Shown here: in pieces, positions 15,677 through 24,108 of the stretch
How positions within the stretch are numbered: position 1 is the stretch's first letter
Layout of the letters: the number at the start of each line of letters is the position of its first letter
From: JADHLJ01 sp038146985
Lineage (GTDB): Bacteria > Pseudomonadota > Alphaproteobacteria > Thalassobaculales > Thalassobaculaceae
Reading direction: 5' to 3'
Length of the DNA stretch: 64,000 bases
Assembly: GCA_038146985.1 (NCBI GenBank)
Contig: JAYQSQ010000017.1
Location: forward strand, 1 to 64,000
Made by a program: the position numbers and the translations under genes
Notes under the pieces: generated by a model
The model's database searches: none
What the model saw: only the letters and a program-made list of their open reading frames with translations
Told to the model about the DNA's origin: nothing

Positions 15677-17467
15677 TCAGTAGACGCGGGCCACCGGCGG
15701 GATCGACTCGATCTCGTTGGACAGGGTATTCATGTGCACGTCGCGGTACATGACGTCGTATTTGTTCTTCTCGTCCAGCCACATGCAGGTGTGTTTCATC
15801 CAGTTCTCGTCGTCGCGTTCCGGATAATCCTCGTGGGCATGGGCGCCTCGGCTTTCCTTGCGCAGGTTGGCCGAGGTCAGGGTGACGATCGCCTGGCCCA
15901 TCAGATTGTCCAGCTCCATCGCCTCGATCAGGTCCGAGTTCCAGATCAGCGAGCGGTCGGTGACCGAGAGATCCTCCATGCCCGAGGCGATGGTCATGAT
16001 CTTCTTCACGCCCTCCTCCAGCAGAGCGTCGGTGCGGAACACCGCCGCGTGCTGCTGCATGGCGCGCTGCATGTCGAGGCGTAGGGACGCGGCCCCGGTG
16101 CCGCCCTTGGCGTTGCGGATCCGGTCCAGCCTCGCGATCGCCTTGTCACCGGCATCGGCCGGCAGCGGCTTGTGTTCCTCGCCCCGGGGCACGGTCTGAC
16201 CGGCCCGGTAGGCGGCGGCGCGGCCGAAGACCACGATGTCCAGCAGCGAGTTGGTGCCGAGGCGGTTGGCGCCGTGTACCGAAACGCAGGCCGCTTCGCC
16301 AATCGCCATCAGGCCCGGGCAGACCCGGTCCGGATCGTCGGCGGTCGGGGCCAGCACCTCGCCGTGATAGTTGGTCGGGATGCCGCCCATATTGTAGTGC
16401 ACGGTCGGCAGGATCGGGATCGGCTCGCGGGTGACGTCGACCCCGGCGAAGATCTTCGCGGTCTCCGAGATGCCGGGCAGGCGCAAGGCCAGCACATCCG
16501 GGTCCAAATGCTCCAGATGCAGGAAGATGTGGTCCTTGTTCGGCCCGACGCCGCGGCCCTCGTTGATCTCGATGGTCATCGACCGGCTGACCACGTCGCG
16601 GGAGGCGAGGTCCTTGGCGGTCGGTGCATAGCGCTCCATGAAGCGCTCACCCTCGGAATTGGTGACATAGCCGCCCTCGCCCCGCGCGCCCTCGGTGATC
16701 AGGCAGCCGGCGCCGTAGATCCCGGTCGGGTGGTACTGCACGAACTCCATGTCCTGAAGCGGCAGGCCGGCGCGCAGCACCATGCCGTTGCCGTCGCCTG
16801 TGCAGGTATGCGCCGAGGTGCAGGAGAAATAGGCCCGCCCGTACCCACCGGTCGCCAGCACCGTCTGGTGCGCGCGGAAGCGGTGCAGGGTGCCGGTCGC
16901 CATGTCCAGGGCCATGACACCCCGGCAGGCGCCATCCTCGTCCATGATCAGGTCGATGGCGAAATACTCGATATAGAATTCCGCATGGTTGGCGAGGCAC
17001 TGCTGATACAGGGTGTGGAGAATCGCGTGGCCGGTGCGGTCGGCCGCGGCGCAGGCCCGTTTGGCCATGCGCTTGCCGTTGTCCAGGGTGTGGCCGCCGA
17101 AGGGCCGCTGATAGATCTTGCCCTCCTCGGTGCGCGAGAACGGCACGCCGTAATGCTCAAGTTCGATCACCGCCGGGATGGCGTTGCGGCACATATATTC
17201 GATGGCATCCTGGTCGCCGAGCCAGTCCGAGCCCTTGACCGTGTCGTACATGTGAAAGCGCCAATTGTCGCCCTCACCCATGTTGTCGAGCGCCGCGCCG
17301 ACTCCGCCCTGGGCGGCAACGGTGTGGCTGCGGGTCGGGAACACCTTGGTGATGCAGGCGGTCTTCAGGCCCTCCAGGGTCATGCCCAGGGTGGCGCGCA
17401 GTCCGGCGCCGCCGGCCCCGACCACGACGACGTCATAGGTATGATCGACGATCTCGTATGCTTGCAT
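15677..17467 (-). CDS. sdhA: Succinate dehydrogenase flavoprotein subunit SdhA
   Basis: A 596-aa catalytic subunit that oxidises succinate to fumarate with covalently bound FAD. The N-terminal FAD fold begins YDVVVVGAGGAGL (residues 11-23), the flavin-linking histidine is H48 in RSHTVAAQGG, and the substrate loop HPTGIYGAGCLITEGARGEGG is intact. Start: ATG 17467 (MQAYEIVDHTYD). The frame stays open further upstream, but that part overlaps sdhD and is not homologous. The sdhD stop lies 11 bases upstream. Confidence 0.97.
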   Translation of the reverse strand: MQAYEIVDHTYDVVVVGAGGAGLRATLGMTLEGLKTACITKVFPTRSHTVAAQGGVGAALDNMGEGDNWRFHMYDTVKGSDWLGDQDAIEYMCRNAIPAVIELEHYGVPFSRTEEGKIYQRPFGGHTLDNGKRMAKRACAAADRTGHAILHTLYQQCLANHAEFYIEYFAIDLIMDEDGACRGVMALDMATGTLHRFRAHQTVLATGGYGRAYFSCTSAHTCTGDGNGMVLRAGLPLQDMEFVQYHPTGIYGAGCLITEGARGEGGYVTNSEGERFMERYAPTAKDLASRDVVSRSMTIEINEGRGVGPNKDHIFLHLEHLDPDVLALRLPGISETAKIFAGVDVTREPIPILPTVHYNMGGIPTNYHGEVLAPTADDPDRVCPGLMAIGEAACVSVHGANRLGTNSLLDIVVFGRAAAYRAGQTVPRGEEHKPLPADAGDKAIARLDRIRNAKGGTGAASLRLDMQRAMQQHAAVFRTDALLEEGVKKIMTIASGMEDLSVTDRSLIWNSDLIEAMELDNLMGQAIVTLTSANLRKESRGAHAHEDYPERDDENWMKHTCMWLDEKNKYDVMYRDVHMNTLSNEIESIPPVARVY

Positions 17468-17478
17468 GGTCTTGCGTC

Positions 17479-17862
17479 CTATAGGGCGAGCTTGAGTACG
17501 GAGAACACGGCGATGACGCCGAGCACCAGGAAGGCGATCTTCATCGCGATGAGCCAGCAGAACTTCCAGCCCTCGTGATGAATGTAATCCTCGACGACGA
17601 CCTGTACGCCGAGGGCGGCGTGATAAAGCGTTGCGGTCACCAGCAGGATCACGGCAACCGCGACGAAAGGCTGCGAGAGCCAAGCCGCGGTTTCCTCGTA
17701 GCCGGCACCGGCCAGCCCCGCCACCGAGGCGACGAACCACACAACCAGGGGGATCAGCGCGATGGCGGTCAGGCGCTGCATCCACCAGTGATGCACGCCT
17801 TCCTTGGCGGATCCCATTCCCCGCACCCGGCCGAGATCGGTACGCATGCTTTTATCGCTCAT
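17479..17862 (-). CDS. sdhD: Succinate dehydrogenase membrane anchor SdhD
   Basis: A 127-aa protein with three membrane helices that, with SdhC, anchors complex II and forms the quinone and heme b site. The N-terminal GSAKEGVHHWWMQRLTAIAL and the LYHAALGVQVVVEDYIHHEG stretch, whose histidine is the likely heme ligand, are typical of alphaproteobacterial SdhD. It lies between sdhC (18 bases upstream) and sdhA (11 bases downstream). Confidence 0.94.
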   Translation of the reverse strand: MSDKSMRTDLGRVRGMGSAKEGVHHWWMQRLTAIALIPLVVWFVASVAGLAGAGYEETAAWLSQPFVAVAVILLVTATLYHAALGVQVVVEDYIHHEGWKFCWLIAMKIAFLVLGVIAVFSVLKLAL

Positions 17863-17880
17863 CTCTCACTCCCCCGCCGC

Positions 17881-18264
17881 TCAGGCCGCGAGCCCGATGG
17901 CCCAGGCAACGACCGTCAGGACGATCGAGCCCGCAACCGTCGCCCAGCCGGACTTGTATGCCGTCTCGATCTCGAAACCGTATCCGGCGTCCCAGAACAG
18001 GTGCCGGATGCCGTTGCACAGGTGATAGGACACTGCCCAGGTGAACCCGAGCAGGATCAGCAGGCCGATCCATGAACCCATGATGTTCTGGACATAGGCG
18101 AAATAGTCAGGCCCCGCGCCGGCTGCCGCCAGCCACCAGACCAGGAACAGGGTTCCCGCGGCAAGCGCGACACCGGTCGCCCGGTGGGTGATCGACAGCA
18201 TCGAGGTCAGCTGCGGCCGGTAGACCTGCAGATGCGGTGACATTGGACGGTTCGAACCGCTCAT
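17881..18264 (-). CDS. sdhC: Succinate dehydrogenase cytochrome b556 subunit SdhC
   Basis: A 127-aa protein with three membrane helices. It carries the SdhC signatures RPMSPHLQVYRPQLTSMLSI, SITHRATGVAL near residue 25, and SYHLCNGIRHLFWD with the heme-ligating histidine. It is the first gene of the operon. A good sigma-70-type promoter lies about 55-85 bases upstream. Confidence 0.95.
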   Translation of the reverse strand: MSGSNRPMSPHLQVYRPQLTSMLSITHRATGVALAAGTLFLVWWLAAAGAGPDYFAYVQNIMGSWIGLLILLGFTWAVSYHLCNGIRHLFWDAGYGFEIETAYKSGWATVAGSIVLTVVAWAIGLAA

Positions 18265-18319
18265 GCTTCCACCTTCCCAGAGAGATTGGCCAAACGGGTT
18301 TGGCGATTAATTTACCAGG

Positions 18320-18347
18320 ATTATAGAGCCCCAGCCGCCGGTGTCGA
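18320..18347 (-). promoter_or_regulatory. Putative sigma-70-type promoter of sdhCDAB
   Basis: On the minus strand a -35 TCGACA (18342-18347; one change from TTGACA) and a perfect -10 TATAAT (18320-18325) are separated by 16 bases. Transcription should start near 18313, leaving a leader of about 50 bases before the sdhC ATG. Confidence 0.6.
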
Positions 18348-18457
18348 GCCGAATGGCAAAGGCATGGGTCTTTGTGGATCGTGACGGCGGATCAAGAACT
18401 CCTTTTCGCGCCGTCGCTGGTCGGCCTCATCGTATTCCTCCCGCGACAGATCGGCAC

Positions 18458-18469
18458 ATTGTATACAAT
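18458..18469. promoter_or_regulatory. 12-bp perfect palindrome ATTGTATACAAT, candidate GntR-type operator
   Basis: ATTGTATACAAT is a perfect palindrome 79 bases upstream of the tcuA-like ATG. The TTGTATACAA core is the kind of site bound by FCD-type GntR regulators that control organic-acid genes. No regulator gene lies next to it, so both the binding factor and the target gene are inferred. Confidence 0.5.
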
Positions 18470-18548
18470 CGTTGACGATGCTAGATACCCACGGCCTTGG
18501 CGCCGCAATTCCCGCGGTGGATCGATCGGAAAACAGAGGGCTCCAGAG

Positions 18549-20045
18549 ATGAACTATGATGTCGTTATCGTCGGCGCCGGAAACGCCGCCATGTGCGCCG
18601 CCCTGTCGGCGGAAGAGAGCGGAGCCAAGGTGCTGGTGCTGGAGGCGGCGCCCGAGGAACTCGGTGGCGGCAACACGCGGTTTACCGCCGGCGCGATCCG
18701 CACCGTCTATAATGGCGTCGACGACCTGCGCGAGCTCATGCCGGACCTGACCGATGCCGAGTGCGAGATCACCGATTTCGGCACCTATACCGAGGACCAG
18801 TTCTTCGACGACATGTTCCGGGTGACCGAGTACCGCACCGATCCCGAGCTGGTCGAGATCCTGGTCAAGAACAGCTTCGAGACCCTGAAATGGCTGCGCG
18901 GCAAGGGTGTCCGCTTCGCGCCGATCTGGGGCCGTCAGGCCTTCAAGGTCGATGGCAAGTTCAAGTTCTGGGGCGGCCTTACCGTCGAGGCCTATGGCGG
19001 CGGCCCGGGCCTGGTCGAGGCCGAATGGAAGGCGGCGAGGGACCGGGGCATCGATATCCTGTTCGAGGCCCGCGCGCTCGACCTGATCAGCGACGGGGTC
19101 AAGGTCTCAGGCGTCAAGATCCGCCACGAGGGCGTGGTCAAGGAGGTCGCGGCCAAGGCCGTGGTGCTTGCCGCCGGCGGTTTCCAGGCCAATAGCGAGT
19201 GGCGGACCCGCTATCTCGGCCCAGGCTGGGATCTCGCGAAGGTGCGCGGCACGCCCTACAACGTGGGCGACGGCATCCGTATGGCGACGGACGCCGGGGC
19301 CAGCACCATGGGCAACTGGTCCGGCTGTCACGCGGTTGGCTGGGAGCGCAATGCGCCCGAGTTCGGCGACCTCGCGGTCGGCGATGCCTTCCAGAAGCAC
19401 AGCTATCCCTTCGGCATCATGGTCAATGCCACCGGGCGGCGCTTCGTCGACGAGGGCGCTGATTTTCGGAACTACACCTATGCCAAATACGGCCGGGTGA
19501 TCCTCAATCAGCCGAATCAGTTTGCCTGGCAGATCTTCGACCAGAAGGTGATCCACCTCCTGCGCGACGAGTACCGCATCCGCCAGGTGACCAAGGTCAC
19601 CGGCAACACAATCGAGGAGCTCGCGGGCAAGCTCGAGGGAGTCAACGCCGAGGCCTTCATCGACGAGATCAAGCGCTGGAACGCCGCCGTACGCACCGAT
19701 ATCCCGTTCAACCCGAACGTCAAGGACGGCCGGACCACCAAGGGCCTGGACGTGGTCAAGTCGAACTGGGCCAACACCATCGACGAGGGGCCGTTCGAGG
19801 CCTATCAGGTGACCTGCGGCATCACCTTCACCTTCGGCGGCGTGCGGATCGACGGCAATGCCCAGGTCCAGAGCACCGACTACAAGCCGCTGAAGGGCCT
19901 GTTTGCGGCGGGCGAGATGGTCGGCGGCATCTTCTACTTCAACTATCCAGGCGGAAGCGGCCTGATCAACGGTGCGGTTTTCGGCAAGATCGCCGGCGCA
20001 TCGGCAGGCCGGGAAGCCATGATGGGCCACAATTCCGGGGCCTGA
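18549..20045 (+). CDS. tcuA: FAD-dependent tricarballylate dehydrogenase TcuA-like
   Basis: A 498-aa flavoprotein of the fumarate reductase/SdhA-like family. It has the FAD-binding MNYDVVIVGAGNAAMCAALS at the N-terminus, GGGNTRFTAGAIRTVY near residue 40, and a C-terminal GLFAAGEMVGGIFYFNYPGG. The NTRFTAGA and GCHAVGWERNAPEF segments resemble TcuA, which oxidises tricarballylate to cis-aconitate. TcuA normally needs the electron carrier TcuB, which is absent here, so another carboxylate may be the substrate. Start: ATG 18549. In-frame sequence back to 18372 is non-homologous. Confidence 0.8.
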   Translation: MNYDVVIVGAGNAAMCAALSAEESGAKVLVLEAAPEELGGGNTRFTAGAIRTVYNGVDDLRELMPDLTDAECEITDFGTYTEDQFFDDMFRVTEYRTDPELVEILVKNSFETLKWLRGKGVRFAPIWGRQAFKVDGKFKFWGGLTVEAYGGGPGLVEAEWKAARDRGIDILFEARALDLISDGVKVSGVKIRHEGVVKEVAAKAVVLAAGGFQANSEWRTRYLGPGWDLAKVRGTPYNVGDGIRMATDAGASTMGNWSGCHAVGWERNAPEFGDLAVGDAFQKHSYPFGIMVNATGRRFVDEGADFRNYTYAKYGRVILNQPNQFAWQIFDQKVIHLLRDEYRIRQVTKVTGNTIEELAGKLEGVNAEAFIDEIKRWNAAVRTDIPFNPNVKDGRTTKGLDVVKSNWANTIDEGPFEAYQVTCGITFTFGGVRIDGNAQVQSTDYKPLKGLFAAGEMVGGIFYFNYPGGSGLINGAVFGKIAGASAGREAMMGHNSGA

Positions 20046-20973
20046 TCACTTGGATTTCAGCTTGTGCGCCTTGCCGAAGCGCTTGGCGAGGTCGCCGCAA
20101 TAGTCCTTGTCCGGCCCCGGTTCGGTGAACCAGAGGAAATCATGGGCGCCGGTCCTGGCCAGCGCCAAGGGGTCTGTTCGCCGGTCGCGCCCGACCTCGA
20201 CAAACCCGACGCTGAGCACCGAGGCTTGGGGCCGCATGCGCGCGAGATGGACCGGCGCGCCCGCGTCTCGCCGGGCGTGCTGCGCACCGGCGATCAGCAC
20301 CGCGCCCGGTGGCGGCGCCGACCGGGCAAGCGCTTCGGCCAGCGCCAGGTCCCGCGCGATCTGTACCGAAATCATCGGTCCGAGATGGGCGCGGGGCACG
20401 AACCCGCAATGACCCTCGTAGACCGCATCCTCAATGAGCTGGCGTTGCGGCGGCGATAAGGATCTCTGTCCACGAGACCCGCCGCGAGGTCTTGCGGCAG
20501 GCGGCCGAGACCGCCTTGCGCCACCGCCTTCAGATCCGGCCGATCAAGCCCGCCCGCGAGATGCGGCAGACGCCCCGCCATCGCCGCCGCCGAGATCGGA
20601 CGATAGGCCTCCCAATCCCCCAGCCGAGGTCGTCCCAGCCGACCGCTGCCGCGAAACCGTCCGGGTCGGGGTTCTCTTTCGTCAGATGGGCGTCGATATC
20701 GCCCTGCTTGCTCCGGGGCAGCATCTCCCAGACCAGGGCCGGACGGCGCCCCGCCCGCACCAGCCGTTGGATGATCTCCGCCTGAAGCTGGTGATGGCCG
20801 GGATTGTCGTGCTTTTCGCCCAGTAGAATATAGTCCGTGGCGACGAGGCGTTCTTCAAGCGCCTGCCGGGTGACCGGCGCGCGGGCCGCCACGTCCCAAA
20901 TCAGCCCGGGCCGCGCGGCGATCTCGGCCGACGCCGCCGCCGGCAAGGCGGCGAGCACCAAACCAGGCAGCAT
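20046..20973 (-). pseudogene. chaN: ChaN-family protein, interrupted by at least two -1 frameshifts
   Basis: Three overlapping minus-strand frames together encode one ChaN/DUF399 (haem-binding lipoprotein-like) protein. Part one has YILLGEKHDNPGHHQLQ and GWDDLGWG. After a missing base in the G-run near 20617 the frame changes to DWEAYRPISAAAMAGRLP. After another missing base near 20461 it becomes LSPPQRQLIEDAVYEGHC and runs to the stop. Adding two bases gives 309 aa, a normal size. An ATG at 21028 overlaps the mnmC stop and could be the true start if a third indel lies near 20995. Sequencing error or real decay; I favour error. Confidence 0.75.
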
Positions 20974-21024
20974 AAGGCGGTCACCCGCTCGGAGTGCCTT
21001 TCCTGAGGTCTTTCCAGATGCCGC

Positions 21025-23031
21025 TCATGCCCGCTGCCTTTCCATTTCACCTTGTCGCGCTCGGCGAACCAGGAATCGCGTCGGCGACAGGGCGAGCGCC
21101 AAACGCCGCTCAATGGGCCAGGGCTCTCCCAGCATCTGGCTGACCAGAAGTTCCGCCGCCAGTGGTGCCGTGGTGATGCCGCGTCCTCCGAGACCGGTGA
21201 GGACGAAGAGCCCCGGATGGTAGGCGGGCGCGGCCGGAAACCTTCCGCGGGGACCATGTTTCAATCCCTCAAACCGCTCAAGGAAATCGACGGCGCAGGC
21301 AACCGGCCCGGCGGCGGGAAGGTGATCCGGCAGGGCGCATCGAAGCGATGCTCTCCCGCGCCACCGGCCGACATCCGGCGGGTCGAACAACGTCCGGACC
21401 ACGGGCGGCATCTCCCTGTGGTTGCGTTCATGGCCGGAACCGGTGGCGCACCACTGCCAGCGTGCCGGATCAAAGTCACCCCGCTCATGGGTCGCCCCCA
21501 GCAGGTGTGTTCCCTCTGCTGCCGGCGTCAGATAGCCGCCCCAGATCAGGACCGTCTTAAGGTCCCGGCTTGCGGTTGTCTGGGGCACAAAAGAAAGCTG
21601 GCCCAGCACCGGGGTGACCGGCAGCCACTCCAAGGACTCGAACCCGCCCGACGCGCTCGCCGCCGCGACGATGATACGATCGGTCTCGTCAATCACCGCG
21701 CCGGTTCCGTCCAGCACCTGCCACGTGCCCTTACCTCGCCGGAGCGTTGCGCCACCGGCGGCGGTTTGCATCTGCGTGTTGGACGCGAACCGTTCCGCGA
21801 GCCGCGCGGGTTCGATCAACCCGGCCTGCGGAAACCAAAATGCCCTCGAGTGCAGAGCCACCCCGGCCTTCACGGATGCCTCAACGGGATCGAGCGGTGT
21901 GATCGCGCCTTCCCAGAGCCGCGAGGGAGCCTCGGTTTGCGGAGCCAGGTGCAGCGCGCCACGGGATCGCCACTCCAAGCCGGAGCCTTCGATCTCCGCC
22001 AAGGCGGTTCGATAGGCCCGGTCATGGAACAGCGCGGCCTCGCTGTCGCCTCGATCAAGGCGCGGCGCGATCAAGGCCGCCGGGTTTCCCGAGGCCTCGG
22101 TGGCGATACCGTCGTGGCGATCGACCAGCCGTGCCGCGATGCCGCGCCGGGACAGCGCTTTCGCGACTGCGCATCCGGCGATGCCGGCACCGATGATGGC
22201 CGGCCGCCCGGCTCTCGACATCGGCGGAGGCAGGCGATACCAGGGCGGGAGGCGTGACCGTCTCGGTGCGGTACCCAGGCGGCCGGTGAGCATTTCCCGT
22301 TTGCGCCCGAATCCTGGTCGCTTCTCAAGCGCGAAGCCGACGTCTTGAAGCCCTTGGCGGACAGAACCCGCGACGGTGAAGCTTGCCAGGGTTGCGCCCG
22401 GAGCGGACAGCCGCGCGATTTCCACGAAGACCGCCGATGACCACATCGCCGGATTTCTCGCCGGCGCGAAACCGTCGAGAAACCAGGCGTCAACCTGGGC
22501 TTCGGCCTCGGCGAGGACCTCGCCAGCGTCACCGAACAGCAGGGTTAGCGCGACGCGTCCTCCGTCAAGCCAAACCCGGTGAAACCCGTCATGCGGCGGC
22601 GGATAGGCGGCAATGAGTTCGCCGGCGAGCGGCGCCAGCTCGGACCAGGGCGCGAGGCACGCTTTTAACTGGTCCCGGCTTAGCGGAAACCCTTCGAGCG
22701 AGAGGTAATGTAGGATTGCCCCGGGTCTCGCGGTTTCCCGCCAGCATTTCCAGGCCGCCAGGAAATTCAGACCGGTGCCGAAACCGGTCTCGCCGATGAC
22801 GAAGCACTCCTGGCCGGACCACCGTCCGGGAAGGCCGTTCCCGTCAAGGAAGGTGTGGCGCGCTTCGGCAAGCCCGTTTCCTTGGGCGTAGTAAACGTCG
22901 CCGAACCGCGCGGAAGCCGGTGTCGCCCGGTCACGCCATGTGAGAACAGGATCGACGTCGCGTCGCGGGACCGGCGCCGGGCGCCGGCGGTCCGGCTGAT
23001 AATAGGCCATGTCGGATGGGGTGACTTTCAT
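21025..23031 (-). CDS. mnmC: Bifunctional tRNA mnm5s2U34 biosynthesis protein MnmC
   Basis: A 668-aa two-domain enzyme that finishes 5-methylaminomethyl-2-thiouridine at the tRNA wobble position. The N-terminal MnmC2/MnmD methyltransferase (about 1-235) shows VIGETGFGTGLNFLAAW and the DAWFLDGFAPARNPAMW motif. The C-terminal FAD-dependent MnmC1 (about 260-660) starts AIIGAGIAGCAVAKAL and ends with LTGLGGRGITTAPLAAE. Start is taken at ATG 23031 (MKVTPSDMAYYQP); ATG 23046 or 23010 are alternatives. It is divergent from the small gene at 23090, and its stop overlaps an ATG that may belong to chaN. Confidence 0.92.
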   Translation of the reverse strand: MKVTPSDMAYYQPDRRRPAPVPRRDVDPVLTWRDRATPASARFGDVYYAQGNGLAEARHTFLDGNGLPGRWSGQECFVIGETGFGTGLNFLAAWKCWRETARPGAILHYLSLEGFPLSRDQLKACLAPWSELAPLAGELIAAYPPPHDGFHRVWLDGGRVALTLLFGDAGEVLAEAEAQVDAWFLDGFAPARNPAMWSSAVFVEIARLSAPGATLASFTVAGSVRQGLQDVGFALEKRPGFGRKREMLTGRLGTAPRRSRLPPWYRLPPPMSRAGRPAIIGAGIAGCAVAKALSRRGIAARLVDRHDGIATEASGNPAALIAPRLDRGDSEAALFHDRAYRTALAEIEGSGLEWRSRGALHLAPQTEAPSRLWEGAITPLDPVEASVKAGVALHSRAFWFPQAGLIEPARLAERFASNTQMQTAAGGATLRRGKGTWQVLDGTGAVIDETDRIIVAAASASGGFESLEWLPVTPVLGQLSFVPQTTASRDLKTVLIWGGYLTPAAEGTHLLGATHERGDFDPARWQWCATGSGHERNHREMPPVVRTLFDPPDVGRWRGRASLRCALPDHLPAAGPVACAVDFLERFEGLKHGPRGRFPAAPAYHPGLFVLTGLGGRGITTAPLAAELLVSQMLGEPWPIERRLALALSPTRFLVRRARQGEMERQRA

Positions 23032-23089
23032 CGGGCCAGCATGCATTCTCGGCCCCGAGGCTTCAATCACACCGATCCGCGAGACCACG

Positions 23090-23350
23090 ATGTCACAAGA
23101 CGACGGCATGTTCCTTCCCGAGGATGAACAGAAGCGACTGGCGCTGAAGATGATCCTGGAGGTTTGGGAGGATGCTCTCGCCCAGGGAGTCGCGGCGGAG
23201 ATGGTTGCCTCTTCGGCGATCTTCGCGGCGTTGACCGACATGATCGAGCATTATGGTGAGGAATCTGTCGCCGAGATGGTGGCGGAATGGCCGGAACGGA
23301 TACGTGCCGGCGAGTTCACCTTGTCCGAAGACGCGAATTTCCAGGGTTAA
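23090..23350 (+). CDS. Conserved small protein of unknown function
   Basis: An 86-aa acidic protein that I do not recognise. It is mostly helical in character (EDEQKRLALKMILEVWEDAL, then EMVASSAIFAALTDMIEHYG) and has no cysteines, membrane segments or signal peptide. Codon use matches its neighbours and it fills the space between divergent mnmC and the SDR gene, so it is probably real. It ends only 5 bases before the SDR start, which suggests co-transcription. No function is assigned. Confidence 0.7.
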   Translation: MSQDDGMFLPEDEQKRLALKMILEVWEDALAQGVAAEMVASSAIFAALTDMIEHYGEESVAEMVAEWPERIRAGEFTLSEDANFQG

Positions 23351-23355
23351 TCTCG

Positions 23356-24108
23356 ATGACCGAGCGGGATTTCGAGGGACGGGTCGCGGTGATCACCGGC
23401 GGCGCGCGCGGGATCGGGCTGGCGAGCGCCCGGATGATCCTCGCCCGGGGCGGCCGGGTGGCCTTGTGGGACACCGACGGCGCGGCGGTGAAACAAGCGC
23501 TGCTGGACCTCAAGGCCGGTGACAGCGCGATAGCGGGCGAGGTCGATGTCTCTGACGAGGCCGCGGTGTCCCAGGCCTTGCGAGACGTCTGGAGGGTGCA
23601 CGACAAGGTCGATATTCTGATCAACAGCGCCGGAATCATCGGTGCGCCGGGTTTGGTGACGCATACCGCCAACGATGTCTGGCGCCGGGTTCTGGAGGTG
23701 AATCTCACTGGCACCTTCCTGTGCTCGAAGCTGCTCGCGCCGGAAATGCAAACGCATGGTTGGGGCCGGATCGTCAATATCGCCTCGCTTGCCGGCAAGG
23801 ACGGCACGCCGGCCATGGCCGCCTATAGCGCATCGAAGGCGGGGGTGATCGCGCTTACCAAGGCGATGGGAAAGGAACTGGCGACCTCCGGCGTGCTGGT
23901 CAACTGCATCGCGCCGGCGGCCCTGGACACGGATATGGCCCGTAACGCCGATCCGGACCTTCTCAGGATCATGATCGAGAAAAGCCCGATGCAGCGGCTG
24001 GGCACCGCCGAGGAATGCGCCGAACTTGTCTGCTGGCTGGCCAGCGATCGCTGCGGGTTCAGTACCGGTGCCTGTTTCGACCTGTCCGGCGGCCGCGCGG
24101 TCTATTGA
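23356..24108 (+). CDS. SDR-family NAD(P)-dependent oxidoreductase
   Basis: A 250-aa classical short-chain dehydrogenase. The cofactor motif is TGGARGIG (about residues 14-21), followed by NSAG (N88 region), the catalytic serine in NIASLAGK, and Y-x3-K in YSASKAGVIALTKAMG. The C-terminal FSTGACFDLSGGRAVY is typical of the 3-oxoacyl-ACP reductase-like group. The substrate cannot be told. Start: ATG 23356, five bases after the small upstream gene. It converges on the broken TPR/glycosyltransferase gene with a 7-bp overlap. Confidence 0.88.
   Translation: MTERDFEGRVAVITGGARGIGLASARMILARGGRVALWDTDGAAVKQALLDLKAGDSAIAGEVDVSDEAAVSQALRDVWRVHDKVDILINSAGIIGAPGLVTHTANDVWRRVLEVNLTGTFLCSKLLAPEMQTHGWGRIVNIASLAGKDGTPAMAAYSASKAGVIALTKAMGKELATSGVLVNCIAPAALDTDMARNADPDLLRIMIEKSPMQRLGTAEECAELVCWLASDRCGFSTGACFDLSGGRAVY

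Noticed and set aside
15677..17785. Longer SdhA start upstream of 17467
   Set aside because: The extra 106 residues lie over sdhD, are not homologous, and the family start is at ATG 17467.
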